This document shows positions 1-7,640 of a DNA stretch of 64,000 bases, piece after piece; position 1 is the stretch's first letter; every line of letters starts with the position of its first letter. The notes below the pieces were generated by a model, which did not search any database, was not told the origin of the DNA, and was given only the letters and a program-made list of their open reading frames with translations. Location of the stretch: contig NZ_FPAF01000006.1 in NCBI RefSeq assembly GCF_900116295.1, positions 1-64,000 on the forward strand. Direction: 5' to 3'. The stretch comes from Bacillus sp. 103mf (lineage in GTDB: Bacteria; Bacillota; Bacilli; Bacillales; Bacillaceae_G). The position numbers and the translations under genes were made by a program.

Positions 1-129
1 TTTTTCACCAGCTACTTCAAACTGAATTTCTCCATTTACTTCAAAAACCCGTTCAATAATGGGTATTGTAATCATTTTATTTTCCTTTATTTTTCTCTTT
101 CGTACTAGTTCTAAGTTGATAATATTCAT
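1..129 (-). CDS. Partial hypothetical protein, N-terminal 43 residues
   Basis: An open frame runs from an ATG at 129 down to the window edge with no stop. The start is preceded by an AAAGGGG-type ribosome site about 8 nt upstream. The fragment is basic near its start and then hydrophilic; I do not recognise it. It is the start of a gene whose remainder lies outside the window. Confidence 0.45.
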   Translation of the reverse strand, partial: MNIINLELVRKRKIKENKMITIPIIERVFEVNGEIQFEVAGEK

Positions 130-647
130 GATGAAATCCCCTTTTGTGTATGTAAGACAGAGAAAAAAAGCACCCACATGAGTACTTTTTTAACTTGAAT
201 CACCATTTTACTTTTTGAGCTGTTACTCTATGTATATTTTACCATATTTATCTATAACATTTGTTGATAAAGTTATTTTATTCCAATCTTTTATGACTCA
301 TAAGTGTACATATCAGGGACATAGCTTTTGAGACATTCGTAAAAGTATACTTTTACGGATGAATCAAAAGGCTCAATTAAAACTACATACAAGAAATCTA
401 AAACGTACATTTTTAGGACATAGTTTCTAAAGTAAGTCTTGTGTAAAGTGATAATAAAGTTATTTAATTCTGATTTAAAAATATAAGAGCCTCGCTACAA
501 ATCATATTGTAGTAAGGCTCTTTAAAGTTGTTTAATTTCTAACCTGTTAAATGTGTTTGTAGACAAAAATTAATAATAAAGTTGTTTAAATCTTGTTCAA
601 CTAAAGCACCCGTTAGTTTAAGTGTAATTCTTTACAAATTATTGAGA
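130..647. other. Intergenic stretch with palindrome and 3'-end repeat
   Basis: No convincing gene. It holds a perfect 20-bp palindrome at 338-357, a terminator-like hairpin at 486-521, and an AT-rich motif around 575-630 (AATAAAGTTGTTTAA followed by an ACTAA...GTTAGTTTA block). That motif recurs in altered form around 6868-6925. Both copies lie directly downstream of a minus-strand gene, the SMI1 gene here and the GNAT gene there. Confidence 0.5.
486..521. terminator. Bidirectional hairpin terminator candidate
   Basis: AGAGCC...GCTACAA pairs with TTGTAGT...GGCTCT across a 6-base loop and is followed by TTT. It could end transcription of the SMI1 gene coming from the right. Confidence 0.55.
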
Positions 648-1229
648 TTATTCTTCTTCGTCTAGAAAATTAAAACCACCATCAAGAAGATCCTGTAAAT
701 ACTCATCAAAGCTGTTTGCAATCACTTCATATTGATCAGGGTCGTGCAAAAAGCGAATTATTTGACCACATACACCTTCATCAGAAGGGTTAAAATCAAT
801 ATAGAGTCTTGATGTTCCACCATTGTTCATACAGTCTGAAAAATGAATATACGTGCCAGGGAGAAGTCCTTCTGGATTTATCTTAGAATCAACAGCATCC
901 TCGTCATCTTGGTATTCTAAAAGATAGGAGACGTCTTCTTCTTCTTTTGAACTTTCGAGCATCTGCTGTGTAGAAAGCAAATAATATGGATACTCTTCAA
1001 CATCTGAGCCTAAAATACATACCGCAATTTTGTTTTCTCCATATTTCCGCCAATATGTACCATCAATATTTTCAAGTAAAGAGATTAGTGATTCTGGACA
1101 ATTTGGATATTCTGACCTTAATGTATCAATATCCTCTTTTGTAGCACCGTACGCTTTATTTAGTGCCTCGAGCTCATCTGTTGATAATGCTGCTCTCAAG
1201 CCGTTTAAAAATTTGTTTACCAAATCCAT
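648..1229 (-). CDS. SMI1/KNR4 (SUKH) family protein
   Basis: A 193-residue acidic cytoplasmic protein. The central pattern, a predicted helix ending in YPNCPESLISLL, then a WRKYGEN strand, an ILG...YYLLST block and an FSDCMNNGGTSRLYIDF segment, fits the SMI1/KNR4 (SUKH) fold. SUKH proteins are common immunity proteins against secreted nuclease toxins. No toxin gene lies beside it, so it would be an orphan immunity gene. The Asp/Glu-rich C-terminus is typical of proteins that neutralise basic nucleases. Family assignment is fairly secure; the partner is unknown. Confidence 0.8.
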   Translation of the reverse strand: MDLVNKFLNGLRAALSTDELEALNKAYGATKEDIDTLRSEYPNCPESLISLLENIDGTYWRKYGENKIAVCILGSDVEEYPYYLLSTQQMLESSKEEEDVSYLLEYQDDEDAVDSKINPEGLLPGTYIHFSDCMNNGGTSRLYIDFNPSDEGVCGQIIRFLHDPDQYEVIANSFDEYLQDLLDGGFNFLDEEE

Positions 1230-1565
1230 TATTTCGTCCTCCCAATAATAAAATATAAAATTTATTTATTAGGCTATACGCCTAACATACATAAGATTAT
1301 TCACTTTTATCGAAAGCCTCATTGCATCTTTTTGTTCAAGCAAATGTAAGCAGATAATCCCATTGTAATTATTGATAGGATAATTTTAGCATATTTCACT
1401 CTTGAAATATGTCAGTAAATATTAAAATCAGGTCATTTTCACTCTACTAGGGGCACGGCAACGATTCTTTCTTTTTTGAACCCCTGAAGAAAAATACGCT
1501 TTATAATCACAATTTAGTATAATAATAATTTGTGGTAAATAATATGTCGAAATTAAGGAGAGATT
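1230..1565. other. Intergenic, no gene; Tn3-like end remnant
   Basis: AT-rich and without a supported gene. At about 1450 a GGGGCACGGCAACGATTC sequence resembles the GGGG-starting inverted ends at 2517 and 2790. The VanZ ribosome site (AAGGAGAG) lies at the right border. Confidence 0.4.
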
Positions 1566-2468
1566 ATGGAAGCAAAATTACGGAAATTCATCATTGCAGG
1601 AACCATTTTATATACAATTTTAATTTTATATTTTATGTTCTTTGCTTTTAATAGATTAGATGATGCAACCAGCGATTATGGATACACATTTTTGCTTGTT
1701 CCGAACAGTGTTCCGCTTCAATTTCCAGAACCAACTTTTTCATGGTTATTTGACTTTGGAAACATTGCTGCTTTTATCCCTTTTGGAGTAGTAATTCCTC
1801 TGTTGTATCGTTCTGGTTTTGGGAAGTTCATATCCTTGTTTGTCTTAACGATTCTCGTTCTGGAATCGTTGCAGGCTTTAACTCATCTTGGCGGCTTTGA
1901 TGTAGCTGATGTTTTATCTAATACATTAGGTGCAGCGATAGGATTTATCGCCTATAGAGTGGGGTTCTCTTCAAAAATTTCTTATAAAAAGCTTATTGCT
2001 TCGGCTCTATCTATTGTTGTTCTTCTAGTTGGAGTAATCGTGATCTCAGAAACCATCAATTATGTTGTGGCAAAAAGAGAAGGCCCGATTCAAGCATTAC
2101 ACAATGTGAAAGAAATGAATGGAACCATGCCCATGACTAAAAATCTTCCGATTTTCACCATATCAGGTAAGAAAATAGAACCCAAAATGAACGTGTATAA
2201 CAGTGAAGGTGATAAAAGCAAATCATATACTTACATCTTGGAGAACAAGAAAGAGGTGATGTTCTACTCTTATTTTAGCATTCCAGACAAGGGTGAAATC
2301 ACTATACTGCTAGATGGAAAAGAAATAGCTCATATTAAACAATATCCTAACGCAGAACCTTTAAACTTAGCATCTGATGACAAAATAAGCGAAATTACGA
2401 TTATCGTTTCCGGAAATGCTAAACTATGGGACGTTAGATTCAGTGAAATGAAGCATTGGTGGGAGTGA
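1566..2468 (+). CDS. VanZ family membrane protein
   Basis: A 300-residue protein with about five hydrophobic segments (near residues 8-27, 63-80, 87-103, 115-132 and 142-161). It carries the VanZ-type motif DVLSNTLGAAIGF at about 116-128. VanZ relatives are membrane proteins first linked to teicoplanin resistance; most homologues have no defined role. Residues after about 165 form a soluble extension, probably extracytoplasmic and rich in beta structure, which is longer than the basic VanZ domain. A good ribosome site (AAGGAGAG) precedes the ATG. It is a single-gene unit flanked by transposon debris, so it may have been acquired. Confidence 0.85.
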   Translation: MEAKLRKFIIAGTILYTILILYFMFFAFNRLDDATSDYGYTFLLVPNSVPLQFPEPTFSWLFDFGNIAAFIPFGVVIPLLYRSGFGKFISLFVLTILVLESLQALTHLGGFDVADVLSNTLGAAIGFIAYRVGFSSKISYKKLIASALSIVVLLVGVIVISETINYVVAKREGPIQALHNVKEMNGTMPMTKNLPIFTISGKKIEPKMNVYNSEGDKSKSYTYILENKKEVMFYSYFSIPDKGEITILLDGKEIAHIKQYPNAEPLNLASDDKISEITIIVSGNAKLWDVRFSEMKHWWE

Positions 2469-2516
2469 AGAACCAACATTCTAAGGGGCTTTCTTTGCAA
2501 TGTTTTCAATAAATAT

Positions 2517-2790
2517 GGGGTACGGAAACGATTCAAAGAATAACCCGCCACATCTGTAAAAAATAGAATTTATGTGTATTTTTTACTTTTCAGAGCCCGA
2601 AATACAATACTTAAATTATTTTTTAACAATATATATTTTAAAATTTATCTCAATGGAGTAAACCCTATTGATAATATAGCAAGTTGTTGAGGTTAAAGGC
2701 TTTAGAAGCTCTCAAATAGACTTATCAAAATTAAGTTTTGGAATTTAATCCTAGAGTGGCCCTTGAAATCCATAATTGTTTCCGTACCCC
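2517..2790. mobile_element. Miniature element with Tn3-like inverted ends
   Basis: The left end GGGGTACGGAAACGATT is matched by the inverted right end (GGGGTACGGAAACAATT read on the minus strand), 274 bp apart. The GGGG start and the nearby resolvase relic suggest a Tn3-derived miniature inverted-repeat element. Similarity between the two ends fades after about 17 bp and I see no clear target duplication. Confidence 0.4.
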
Positions 2791-2814
2791 TGAAAGTTTT
2801 TCCAAATTCATAAA

Positions 2815-2860
2815 AAGGGTGTTTTTGCCCAAATCCTCGAGGATGGGTAAAAACACCCTT
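2815..2860. repeat. Strong hairpin (GGGTGTTTTTGCCC type)
   Basis: AAGGGTGTTTTTGCCC pairs with GGGTAAAAACACCCTT around a short TCCTCGAGGA core. Similar wording recurs at 6045-6080 at the start of the leader of the 58-aa ORF. Confidence 0.5.
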
Positions 2861-2930
2861 ATTCAATTTTGAAATAAATTTTTGGAACATCCTCAACCTA
2901 TGGTATTGCACCCGTACTATCTATATAATA

Positions 2931-2965
2931 AAGCGTCCCAAAAACTTTACTTTTTGGGACGTTTT
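2931..2965. terminator. Hairpin terminator candidate
   Basis: AAGCGTCCCAAAA pairs with TTTTGGGACGTTTT across a 7-base loop, with T or A tracts on each side. It may act in both directions. Confidence 0.6.
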
Positions 2966-3260
2966 CAATAAAATAACTAATTTACTTATTCCGTTATGCT
3001 TCAAAAGATACCTATTTTTTAGAAGTACTTTAAAAGTGTTGTTTTAGATGTCTTGATACATAGACTTTGTGTGTTTTACACTCCTTCAAAAAGTGTACTT
3101 TTTGACATGGCTATAAATCTAGAATTTTTCATTTCAAAAATACAACTCATTATTATTTGAAATGTGTCAATTAAAATGTATATGATTTGACATGTACATT
3201 TTAAAAAGAAGTTAAAATCCTTTATCTATAAGGATTTTGCTAATAGTTCACTTGCTATTC

Positions 3261-3389
3261 CCCCATTTCGAGGGGATGGGCAAAGATACCTACAAGAGGG
3301 TTGCATAGTGAGTATGTCAACTCCTTATCCTCCCGTCCCCTTTCGGGTTCGGTCCGGTACCGTTGACACACCCGATACAACTACCTCTT
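3261..3389. ncRNA. Candidate structured RNA / large inverted repeat
   Basis: A small hairpin (CCCC...TCGAGGGG) at about 3261-3276 is followed by nested pairing: AAGAGGGTTG at 3294 with CAACTACCTCTT ending at 3389, then GTCAAC at 3316 with GTTGAC at 3362, around a C/G-rich core. On the minus strand the TGCCCATCCCCTC...GGGG block matches the start of the leader at 6055. No ORF explains it. It could be a non-coding RNA, a replication origin fold or a mobile-element end. Confidence 0.35.
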
Positions 3390-3459
3390 ATCTATGTATT
3401 TCACTTACCTTTTTTAATTCTTTCACAAAATCCTGTAGTTCTTGTAGAAATGATAGCTC

Positions 3460-3965
3460 AAATATGTACATTAATGCTTGAATAAATATGTACAGATAAG
3501 ACGCCATTCTCCATACTAATCCTGAGGTGGTTAGTGTGTATATTAAGCTAGATATTCAAACAGAATTCGAGGTTAAAAGTCTTACAGACTTACCTAAGCT
3601 AAAATTACTAATGGAGAATTTGAACATGAAAATAAATAAGAGTCAATTAGCAAGAGAGTTAAGCGTTGATCGTCGAACAATCGATAAATACTTAAATGGT
3701 TTTACGCCGAAACAAACAAGAACTAAAGTTTCAAAGATTGATGAATATTATAAAGATATTGCGACCCTTCTATCCAGTGATTCCAAGCAAACTTTTTATT
3801 ATAAGAGAGTGCTGTGGCAATATTTAACAGATAATCATGGATTACAATGTTCACAGTCTGCTTTCCGCGCTTACATTAACAAAAGACCTGAATTTAAAGC
3901 ATATTTTGACGAGGGTAAAAGAATGATTTCAAATCATTCAACAGGTATTCGTTATGAAACACAAC
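3460..3965 (+). pseudogene. istA: IS232-like (IS21 family) istA, 5' fragment
   Basis: The first ~145 residues of the frame at 3527-4165 match the N-terminus of an IS21-family IstA transposase, as in IS232 of B. thuringiensis. They include a helix-turn-helix (SQLARELSVDRRTIDKYLNG) and the RYETQPGEQ segment that precedes the DDE core. The best start is probably the GTG at 3536, 5 nt after GAGGTGG, rather than the GTG at 3527. The left end carries a repeated AAATATGTACA motif (3460-3495), as expected for IS21 multiple terminal repeats. The catalytic core and istB are missing because IS3 sequence begins in frame at about 3966. Confidence 0.7.
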
Positions 3966-4165
3966 CTGGTGAACAATTAAGCAGCGAGTATGGCGTATCA
4001 GAGGTAACCGTTTATAAATGGATTAAAATATATTCCCCTATCACATCAGTTGATGAAGATGAAATAACACTAGAAGATCTAAAACGAATGAAAAAAGAAA
4101 TGCTTCGTTTAAAAGAAGAAAATGAAATATTAAAAAAGGCTATGGCCATATTCGCGAGAAAATAG
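3966..4165 (+). pseudogene. IS3 family OrfA, N-terminally truncated and fused to istA
   Basis: The residues QLSSEYGVSEVTVYKWIK form the end of the OrfA helix-turn-helix. A leucine-zipper-like segment follows (LKRMKKEMLRLKEENEILKK) and the usual ...AMAIFARK end. An A-rich slippery stretch (ATTAAAAAAGG near 4130) fits the programmed -1 frameshift that makes the OrfAB transposase. The frame is open from the istA start, so a chimaeric IstA-OrfA protein of 212 residues could be translated from 3527. Confidence 0.65.
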
Positions 4166-4221
4166 AAGATACAGAATTACATCAGTTCATTGATTGTCAA
4201 AAAGAAACGCACTCTGTTCAT

Positions 4222-5040
4222 ATGATGTGCCAAGCTCTTGGGATAGCGAGAAGTTCTTACTACCAATCTCAACACAAAACAGAGTCAAAGCGTAGTCGTG
4301 AAAATAAAGAATTAACCCAAAAAATTAAACAAATTCATCAAGATAGCGAAGAGCGTTATGGTGCACCTAAGATTCATCAAACACTATTGGAACAAGGTGT
4401 ACAAGTAAGCATAAAGCGTATACAACGGCTCATGAAAAAAGAAAATATTCGTTCCATTATCTTGAAAAAATACAAACCACATTCATCAAAATCAACTGTA
4501 GAAGAACGGACAAATCTATTAGAACAGGACTTCTCTACAACAACAATCAATGAAAAGTGGGTAGCGGATATTACCTATATTCACACGCAAAAAGATGGTT
4601 GGTGTTACCTTGCATCTGTGATGGATTTGTATTCTAAAAAAATTGTTGGATATTCATTTTCACGAAATATGACAACAAATCTTGTGGTAAAAGCGTTAGA
4701 AAACGCTTACTATACACAGAAACCACCAGAAGGGCTCATTCTACATACTGACTTAGGGACTCAATATACAAGTCAGGAATTTCAAACCTTACTCGCGAGT
4801 TTTAAAATCAAACCTTCTTTCAGTAAGAAAGGCTGTCCGTATGATAACGCTTGTATCGAGTCGTTTCATGCCATTTTAAAGAAAGAAGAAGTATATCGTA
4901 CAAAATATTTCACATTTGAACAAGCAAACTTAGCATTATTTCAATACATCGAGGGATGGTATAACCGCAAGAGAATTCATAGTAGCATTGGTTATAAAAC
5001 TCCCCAAGCAATAGAAGATCTGGCTAAAAAAATAGCTTAG
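4222..5040 (+). CDS. IS3 family transposase OrfB (rve integrase core)
   Basis: A 272-residue protein with an N-terminal HTH_21-like region (RYGAPKIHQTLLEQG) and an integrase core. The DDE residues are visible in WVADITYI, LHTDLGTQYTS and NACIESFHAILKKE. The second motif reads HTDLGTQ rather than the usual HSDQGSQ, a mild divergence. It catalyses cut-and-circle transposition when made as an OrfAB fusion. The coding frame is intact, but the truncated OrfA and the missing left end make the element immobile unless helped in trans. Confidence 0.85.
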   Translation: MMCQALGIARSSYYQSQHKTESKRSRENKELTQKIKQIHQDSEERYGAPKIHQTLLEQGVQVSIKRIQRLMKKENIRSIILKKYKPHSSKSTVEERTNLLEQDFSTTTINEKWVADITYIHTQKDGWCYLASVMDLYSKKIVGYSFSRNMTTNLVVKALENAYYTQKPPEGLILHTDLGTQYTSQEFQTLLASFKIKPSFSKKGCPYDNACIESFHAILKKEEVYRTKYFTFEQANLALFQYIEGWYNRKRIHSSIGYKTPQAIEDLAKKIA

Positions 5041-5042
5041 AT

Positions 5043-5390
5043 TTAACTTTTTTGTGTCCAAAATATTGACTCAAATCCAAAGAGATGTGTCTTCGTTTCT
5101 TGGACAGAAGCATATACATATGGGACTTGAGGAACTACTCCTATAGTTTCCCATTGGTTAGCCATATTCCAGTCCCCATCTGCATTAAATTTTGCAATTA
5201 AATCCACTACTCCATACTCATATTCTGACCTTGTATTTATATCTTGATAAATAACAGGGGCATATCTTGTAATATAGTCCCAGTAAGATTTTCCATCTGT
5301 ACTTAAACGATCGAATAAAGGACTGTGACCGTTCATCGTTTGTGCCTGTGCACATTCTGCTGAATTTGAAGAATTTTCATTTAAGTTCAT
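5043..5390 (-). pseudogene. Hypothetical protein truncated by IS3 right end
   Basis: About 104 native residues followed by about 11 read into the IS end (from GFESIFW onward). The native part has a ...YWDYITRYAPVIYQD block and a ...NMANQWETIG...YVYASVQETKTH block, which suggest a secreted or toxin-associated beta-rich protein. I do not recognise a named family with confidence. The natural C-terminus is missing because IS3 inserted after the ETKTH codons. Function unknown. Confidence 0.55.
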
Positions 5391-5764
5391 GGGTAATCCT
5401 CCTTTATAAATATGGTATTATTTTCCAAACAAATATCTCTTAGCGTACAGTAAAGGGGGGAAGTTGTGTCTAAACGTACACAATTTACGAAATGATATGG
5501 TCAAGCCTACTAGTAATAGTAAAAAATATAAATCCTCCTTTCTAATATTGATTGTAGTTTTTATCTCGTCATTTAGAGGGAATATTTAGGAGTAATACAT
5601 GGCATATCTCGTGCTTTTATGGCAGACGAGAAATATGAGGAAAAAAGTCAGATCTAATTGCGCCAGTTAAATGTGTTGGAAACGACTTTTTATGTAAAAT
5701 TTCAACAAATATATTCAATTTCCTCTAAGTTTCATAGTGATTATTTATTGAAGTGAAAATTCGT
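5391..5764. other. Intergenic, no gene seen
   Basis: Upstream of the truncated minus-strand gene. It holds a G-run (AAAGGGGGG near 5450) and an imperfect inverted repeat (CATATCTCGT / ACGAGAAATATG near 5600-5640). No supported ORF. Confidence 0.4.
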
Positions 5765-5809
5765 AAAAACAAGAAACATCTCTAACAATAGAGATGTTTC
5801 TTGTTTTTT
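5765..5809. terminator. Strong bidirectional terminator
   Basis: AAAAACAAGAAACATCTC pairs perfectly with GAGATGTTTCTTGTTTTT across an 8-base loop, with A and T tracts on both sides. It lies just before the resolvase relic. Confidence 0.8.
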
Positions 5810-5811
5810 GA

Positions 5812-6033
5812 AAGAATCCAAATCGGATTCTTTTTGAAGGAATTGCTCTTGCTAGGAAGCAAGGTAAACGTTTAGGACGTCCGCCTGTCGAAATAACGGA
5901 AGAATTTACGGATTCTTACAAGGAATGGAAATCTGGTTCTATTACAGCAGTAGGAGCCATGAAAAAGTATGGTATCAAACGTTCTTCTTTTTATAAGCTT
6001 GCTAAACAATATGAGGAAAAAATAAAAGAATAG
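5812..6033 (+). pseudogene. Serine resolvase/invertase, C-terminal fragment
   Basis: About 70 residues remain open to a TAG stop. The EGIALARKQGKRLGRPP linker followed by a helix-turn-helix (ITAVGAMKKYGIKRSSFYKL) is the DNA-binding end of a Tn3-type serine resolvase. The catalytic domain, with its nucleophilic serine, is missing. Together with GGGG-type inverted ends at 2517 and 2790 this suggests the remains of a Tn3-family transposon. Confidence 0.75.
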
Positions 6034-6039
6034 TTTGTC

Positions 6040-6176
6040 TTATTAGGGTGTTTTTGCCCATCCCCTCACAAAGGGGAATAAGAGGTCTGTGTAGTAATGG
6101 AACTAAATTATGCATTAGGGCCCAGTACCAGCGTTGCTGTAACCAGGGGCTAAGTAAATAACAATAGGAGGATACT
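6040..6176 (+). ncRNA. Structured leader upstream of the 58-aa ORF
   Basis: Between the resolvase stop and the small ORF lie hairpin-forming blocks: CCCCTCACAAAGGGG at about 6062-6076, then CCCAGTACCAGC...GCTGTAACCAGGGGCT at about 6120-6151. The first block is shared with the minus strand of 3261-3282. It could be a regulatory leader or an independent RNA. Structure judged by eye only. Confidence 0.35.
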
Positions 6177-6353
6177 GTGAAAGGAAATAAGAAACAAGAA
6201 GTACAATATATAAGAGAATATACATTGAGAAATAACAGTATAAAATCTATAAAAGTTGAGTCATGGCGTACGATGGAAGATGAAATGCGTGTATTGGGTT
6301 TGAAGGAATCGGATATTTTTCAAATTCAGTTAATAAGAAAAAAATCTAATTAA
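6177..6353 (+). CDS. Small basic hypothetical protein, 58 aa
   Basis: A GTG start at 6177 is preceded by a perfect AGGAGG 5 nt upstream, and the frame closes at 6353. The protein is charged (KGNKKQEVQYIREYTLRN at its start) and ends in a basic IRKKSN tail. No domain is recognised. A hairpin terminator follows at 6368-6396, so leader, ORF and terminator look like one transcription unit. The strong ribosome site is the main evidence. Confidence 0.5.
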   Translation: MKGNKKQEVQYIREYTLRNNSIKSIKVESWRTMEDEMRVLGLKESDIFQIQLIRKKSN

Positions 6354-6367
6354 AAAGGTCGTAAAAA

Positions 6368-6396
6368 AACAAACCCTCATAACAGAGGGCTTGTTC
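6368..6396 (+). terminator. Hairpin after the 58-aa ORF
   Basis: AACAAACCCTC pairs with GAGGGCTTGTTC around ATAACA. The T-tract is weak (TTGTTCTC). Confidence 0.45.
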
Positions 6397-6946
6397 TCGC
6401 AAATTTGGAGGGTATCCAGTTGTCGATAAATTAATACTACCATATATTCAACATTGTGATATTGAGAAATAAAATGCTATTTTATTAAGGTTAAAATAAA
6501 ATTTTCTCACTTCGCAAAGCTGCTAGATCAATAGTAAGATGTACTTGACTACCAGTCATTCTGTCATTCCTTATTGCAGCTCTGTGTGTACGGGGCTGAT
6601 TTTTTTGTAAATGGGTGTTTTCTTAAAAAGAACTTCTAGTGATTGCTACAAGTTCTTTTTGTTAAACTCCATTTTGTTTGTTATTGACTATATTAAAACG
6701 TTTAAAAAGATTCTTAGAATAAGTGGAAGGTTTTTGCTTAGTACTTGCATATATTTTAATTGTAAGCTAGGGAAAGAGGATTAATGGTACAGTGATATAT
6801 CAATATGAAATTGATCTTTCTGTGATGTATAGCGACAAAGTTGTTTAACTTACAATAAAGTCCTTTAAAAAATAATAAAGCTGTTTAATTCTTATTGGAC
6901 TAACGCGGTAGTTTAGTGCAAAAATCAAAGGTGCTCCACCTTTACC
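6397..6946. other. Intergenic with one hairpin and 3'-end repeat
   Basis: No supported gene. A terminator-like hairpin lies at 6625-6660, and from about 6868 a degenerate copy of the AATAAAG(T/C)TGTTTAA repeat seen at 575-630 sits just downstream of the GNAT gene. Confidence 0.4.
6625..6660. terminator. Hairpin terminator candidate
   Basis: AAAAAGAACTT pairs with AAGTTCTTTTT across a 14-base loop. No adjacent intact gene is served by it. Confidence 0.5.
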
Positions 6947-7375
6947 TTATTTTAACTTTAGCTGTAGTATAGGGTATGGACGTCCAGAAGAATCTGTTTC
7001 CGTTTCACTTACTATAAAAAAGCCATTATTTATATAGAATTTAGTTGCACTCTTATTGTCTTTATTTACATCAACTGTCGTAATATCAAAATCTTTAATT
7101 AAAGAATAAATAATAGCTTTACCGTATCCTTTACCTGTTTTATTTGGTTTTAAGAATAACATTTCTAAGTGTTGTTTATTTACAGCAGAAAAGCCAATTA
7201 AATCATCTTTTTCATACCATAACTGGATATTAAGATGTTGAAAATATGAGGGTATTTCTTTTTTAATCTCTTCTCTATCGGTATCTGTTAAAAAGTGATG
7301 AGTAGCTAAAACCGACTCTTCCCATATGTTCAAAATTGTAACATAATCTTTCTGATTTGCTTTTCTATATATCAT
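6947..7375 (-). CDS. GNAT family N-acetyltransferase
   Basis: A 142-residue acyl-CoA-dependent acetyltransferase fold. An N-terminal IYRKANQKDYVTILNIWEESV segment is followed by a LEMLFLKPNKTGKGYGKAIIYSL strand-loop-helix that holds the acetyl-CoA pyrophosphate-binding loop (consensus Q/RxxGxG/A, here NKTGKGYGKA). The C-terminal region reads ATKFYINNGFFIV, typical of the family. It resembles the YjaB-like subgroup. Substrate cannot be inferred. A GAGAGATATTC segment, a weak ribosome site, precedes the ATG. Single-gene unit. Confidence 0.88.
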   Translation of the reverse strand: MIYRKANQKDYVTILNIWEESVLATHHFLTDTDREEIKKEIPSYFQHLNIQLWYEKDDLIGFSAVNKQHLEMLFLKPNKTGKGYGKAIIYSLIKDFDITTVDVNKDNKSATKFYINNGFFIVSETETDSSGRPYPILQLKLK

Positions 7376-7521
7376 GAATATCTCTCCTTTAGTTTTAAAT
7401 TATCAACTCCTTCCCAATAAGTAATTTATGATTTTCATGTTATATAGCCATGAACTTATATTGTTCATTAATAAAACCTCCAATAAACATTTAATTATTT
7501 ATTCTATAAAGGGTCTCGCCA

Positions 7522-7640
7522 CATCGCTATCAAGCTAAGAAAATACAACTACCCCCAGAACGAGATTTTGTTCTAACTTGTAATAAAAAGCTCTTTTTTT
7601 CGTTTTGGGGTGGATTTGTTTTCTTAAGTTGATGGGCATG
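7522..7640. mobile_element. IS231-derived miniature element, copy 1 (119 bp)
   Basis: The ends read CATCGCTATCAAGCTAAG and, inverted, CATGCCCATCAACTTAAG. The second matches the terminal repeat I know from IS231 elements (IS4 family). The 119-bp interior has no ORF. An almost identical 119-bp copy in inverted orientation lies at 11956-12074. The element overwrote the 3' end of the lipoprotein gene at 7624 and supplies its stop codon. No clear target duplication. Confidence 0.75.

Larger units (their letters stand above)
2469..3459. other. Gene-free mobile-element debris
   Basis: About 1 kb with no supported gene. It contains a Tn3-like miniature inverted-repeat element (2517-2790), a strong hairpin at 2815-2860, a terminator at 2931-2965 and a large structured inverted repeat at 3261-3389. 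A 69-codon minus-strand frame over 2702-2911 overlaps the hairpins and has no family resemblance. Confidence 0.5.
3966..5078 (+). mobile_element. IS3-family insertion sequence, 5'-truncated
   Basis: It consists of the C-terminal part of OrfA and a complete-looking OrfB. The right end falls near TGTGTCCAAAATATTGACT at about 5060-5078. The left end and the first ~25 residues of OrfA are missing and replaced by IS21 istA sequence. The element also cut off the 3' end of the minus-strand gene at 5043-5390. Confidence 0.7.

Noticed and set aside
2702-2911. 69-codon minus-strand frame
   Set aside because: It spans a strong hairpin and the miniature element end, has no ribosome site and no family pattern.
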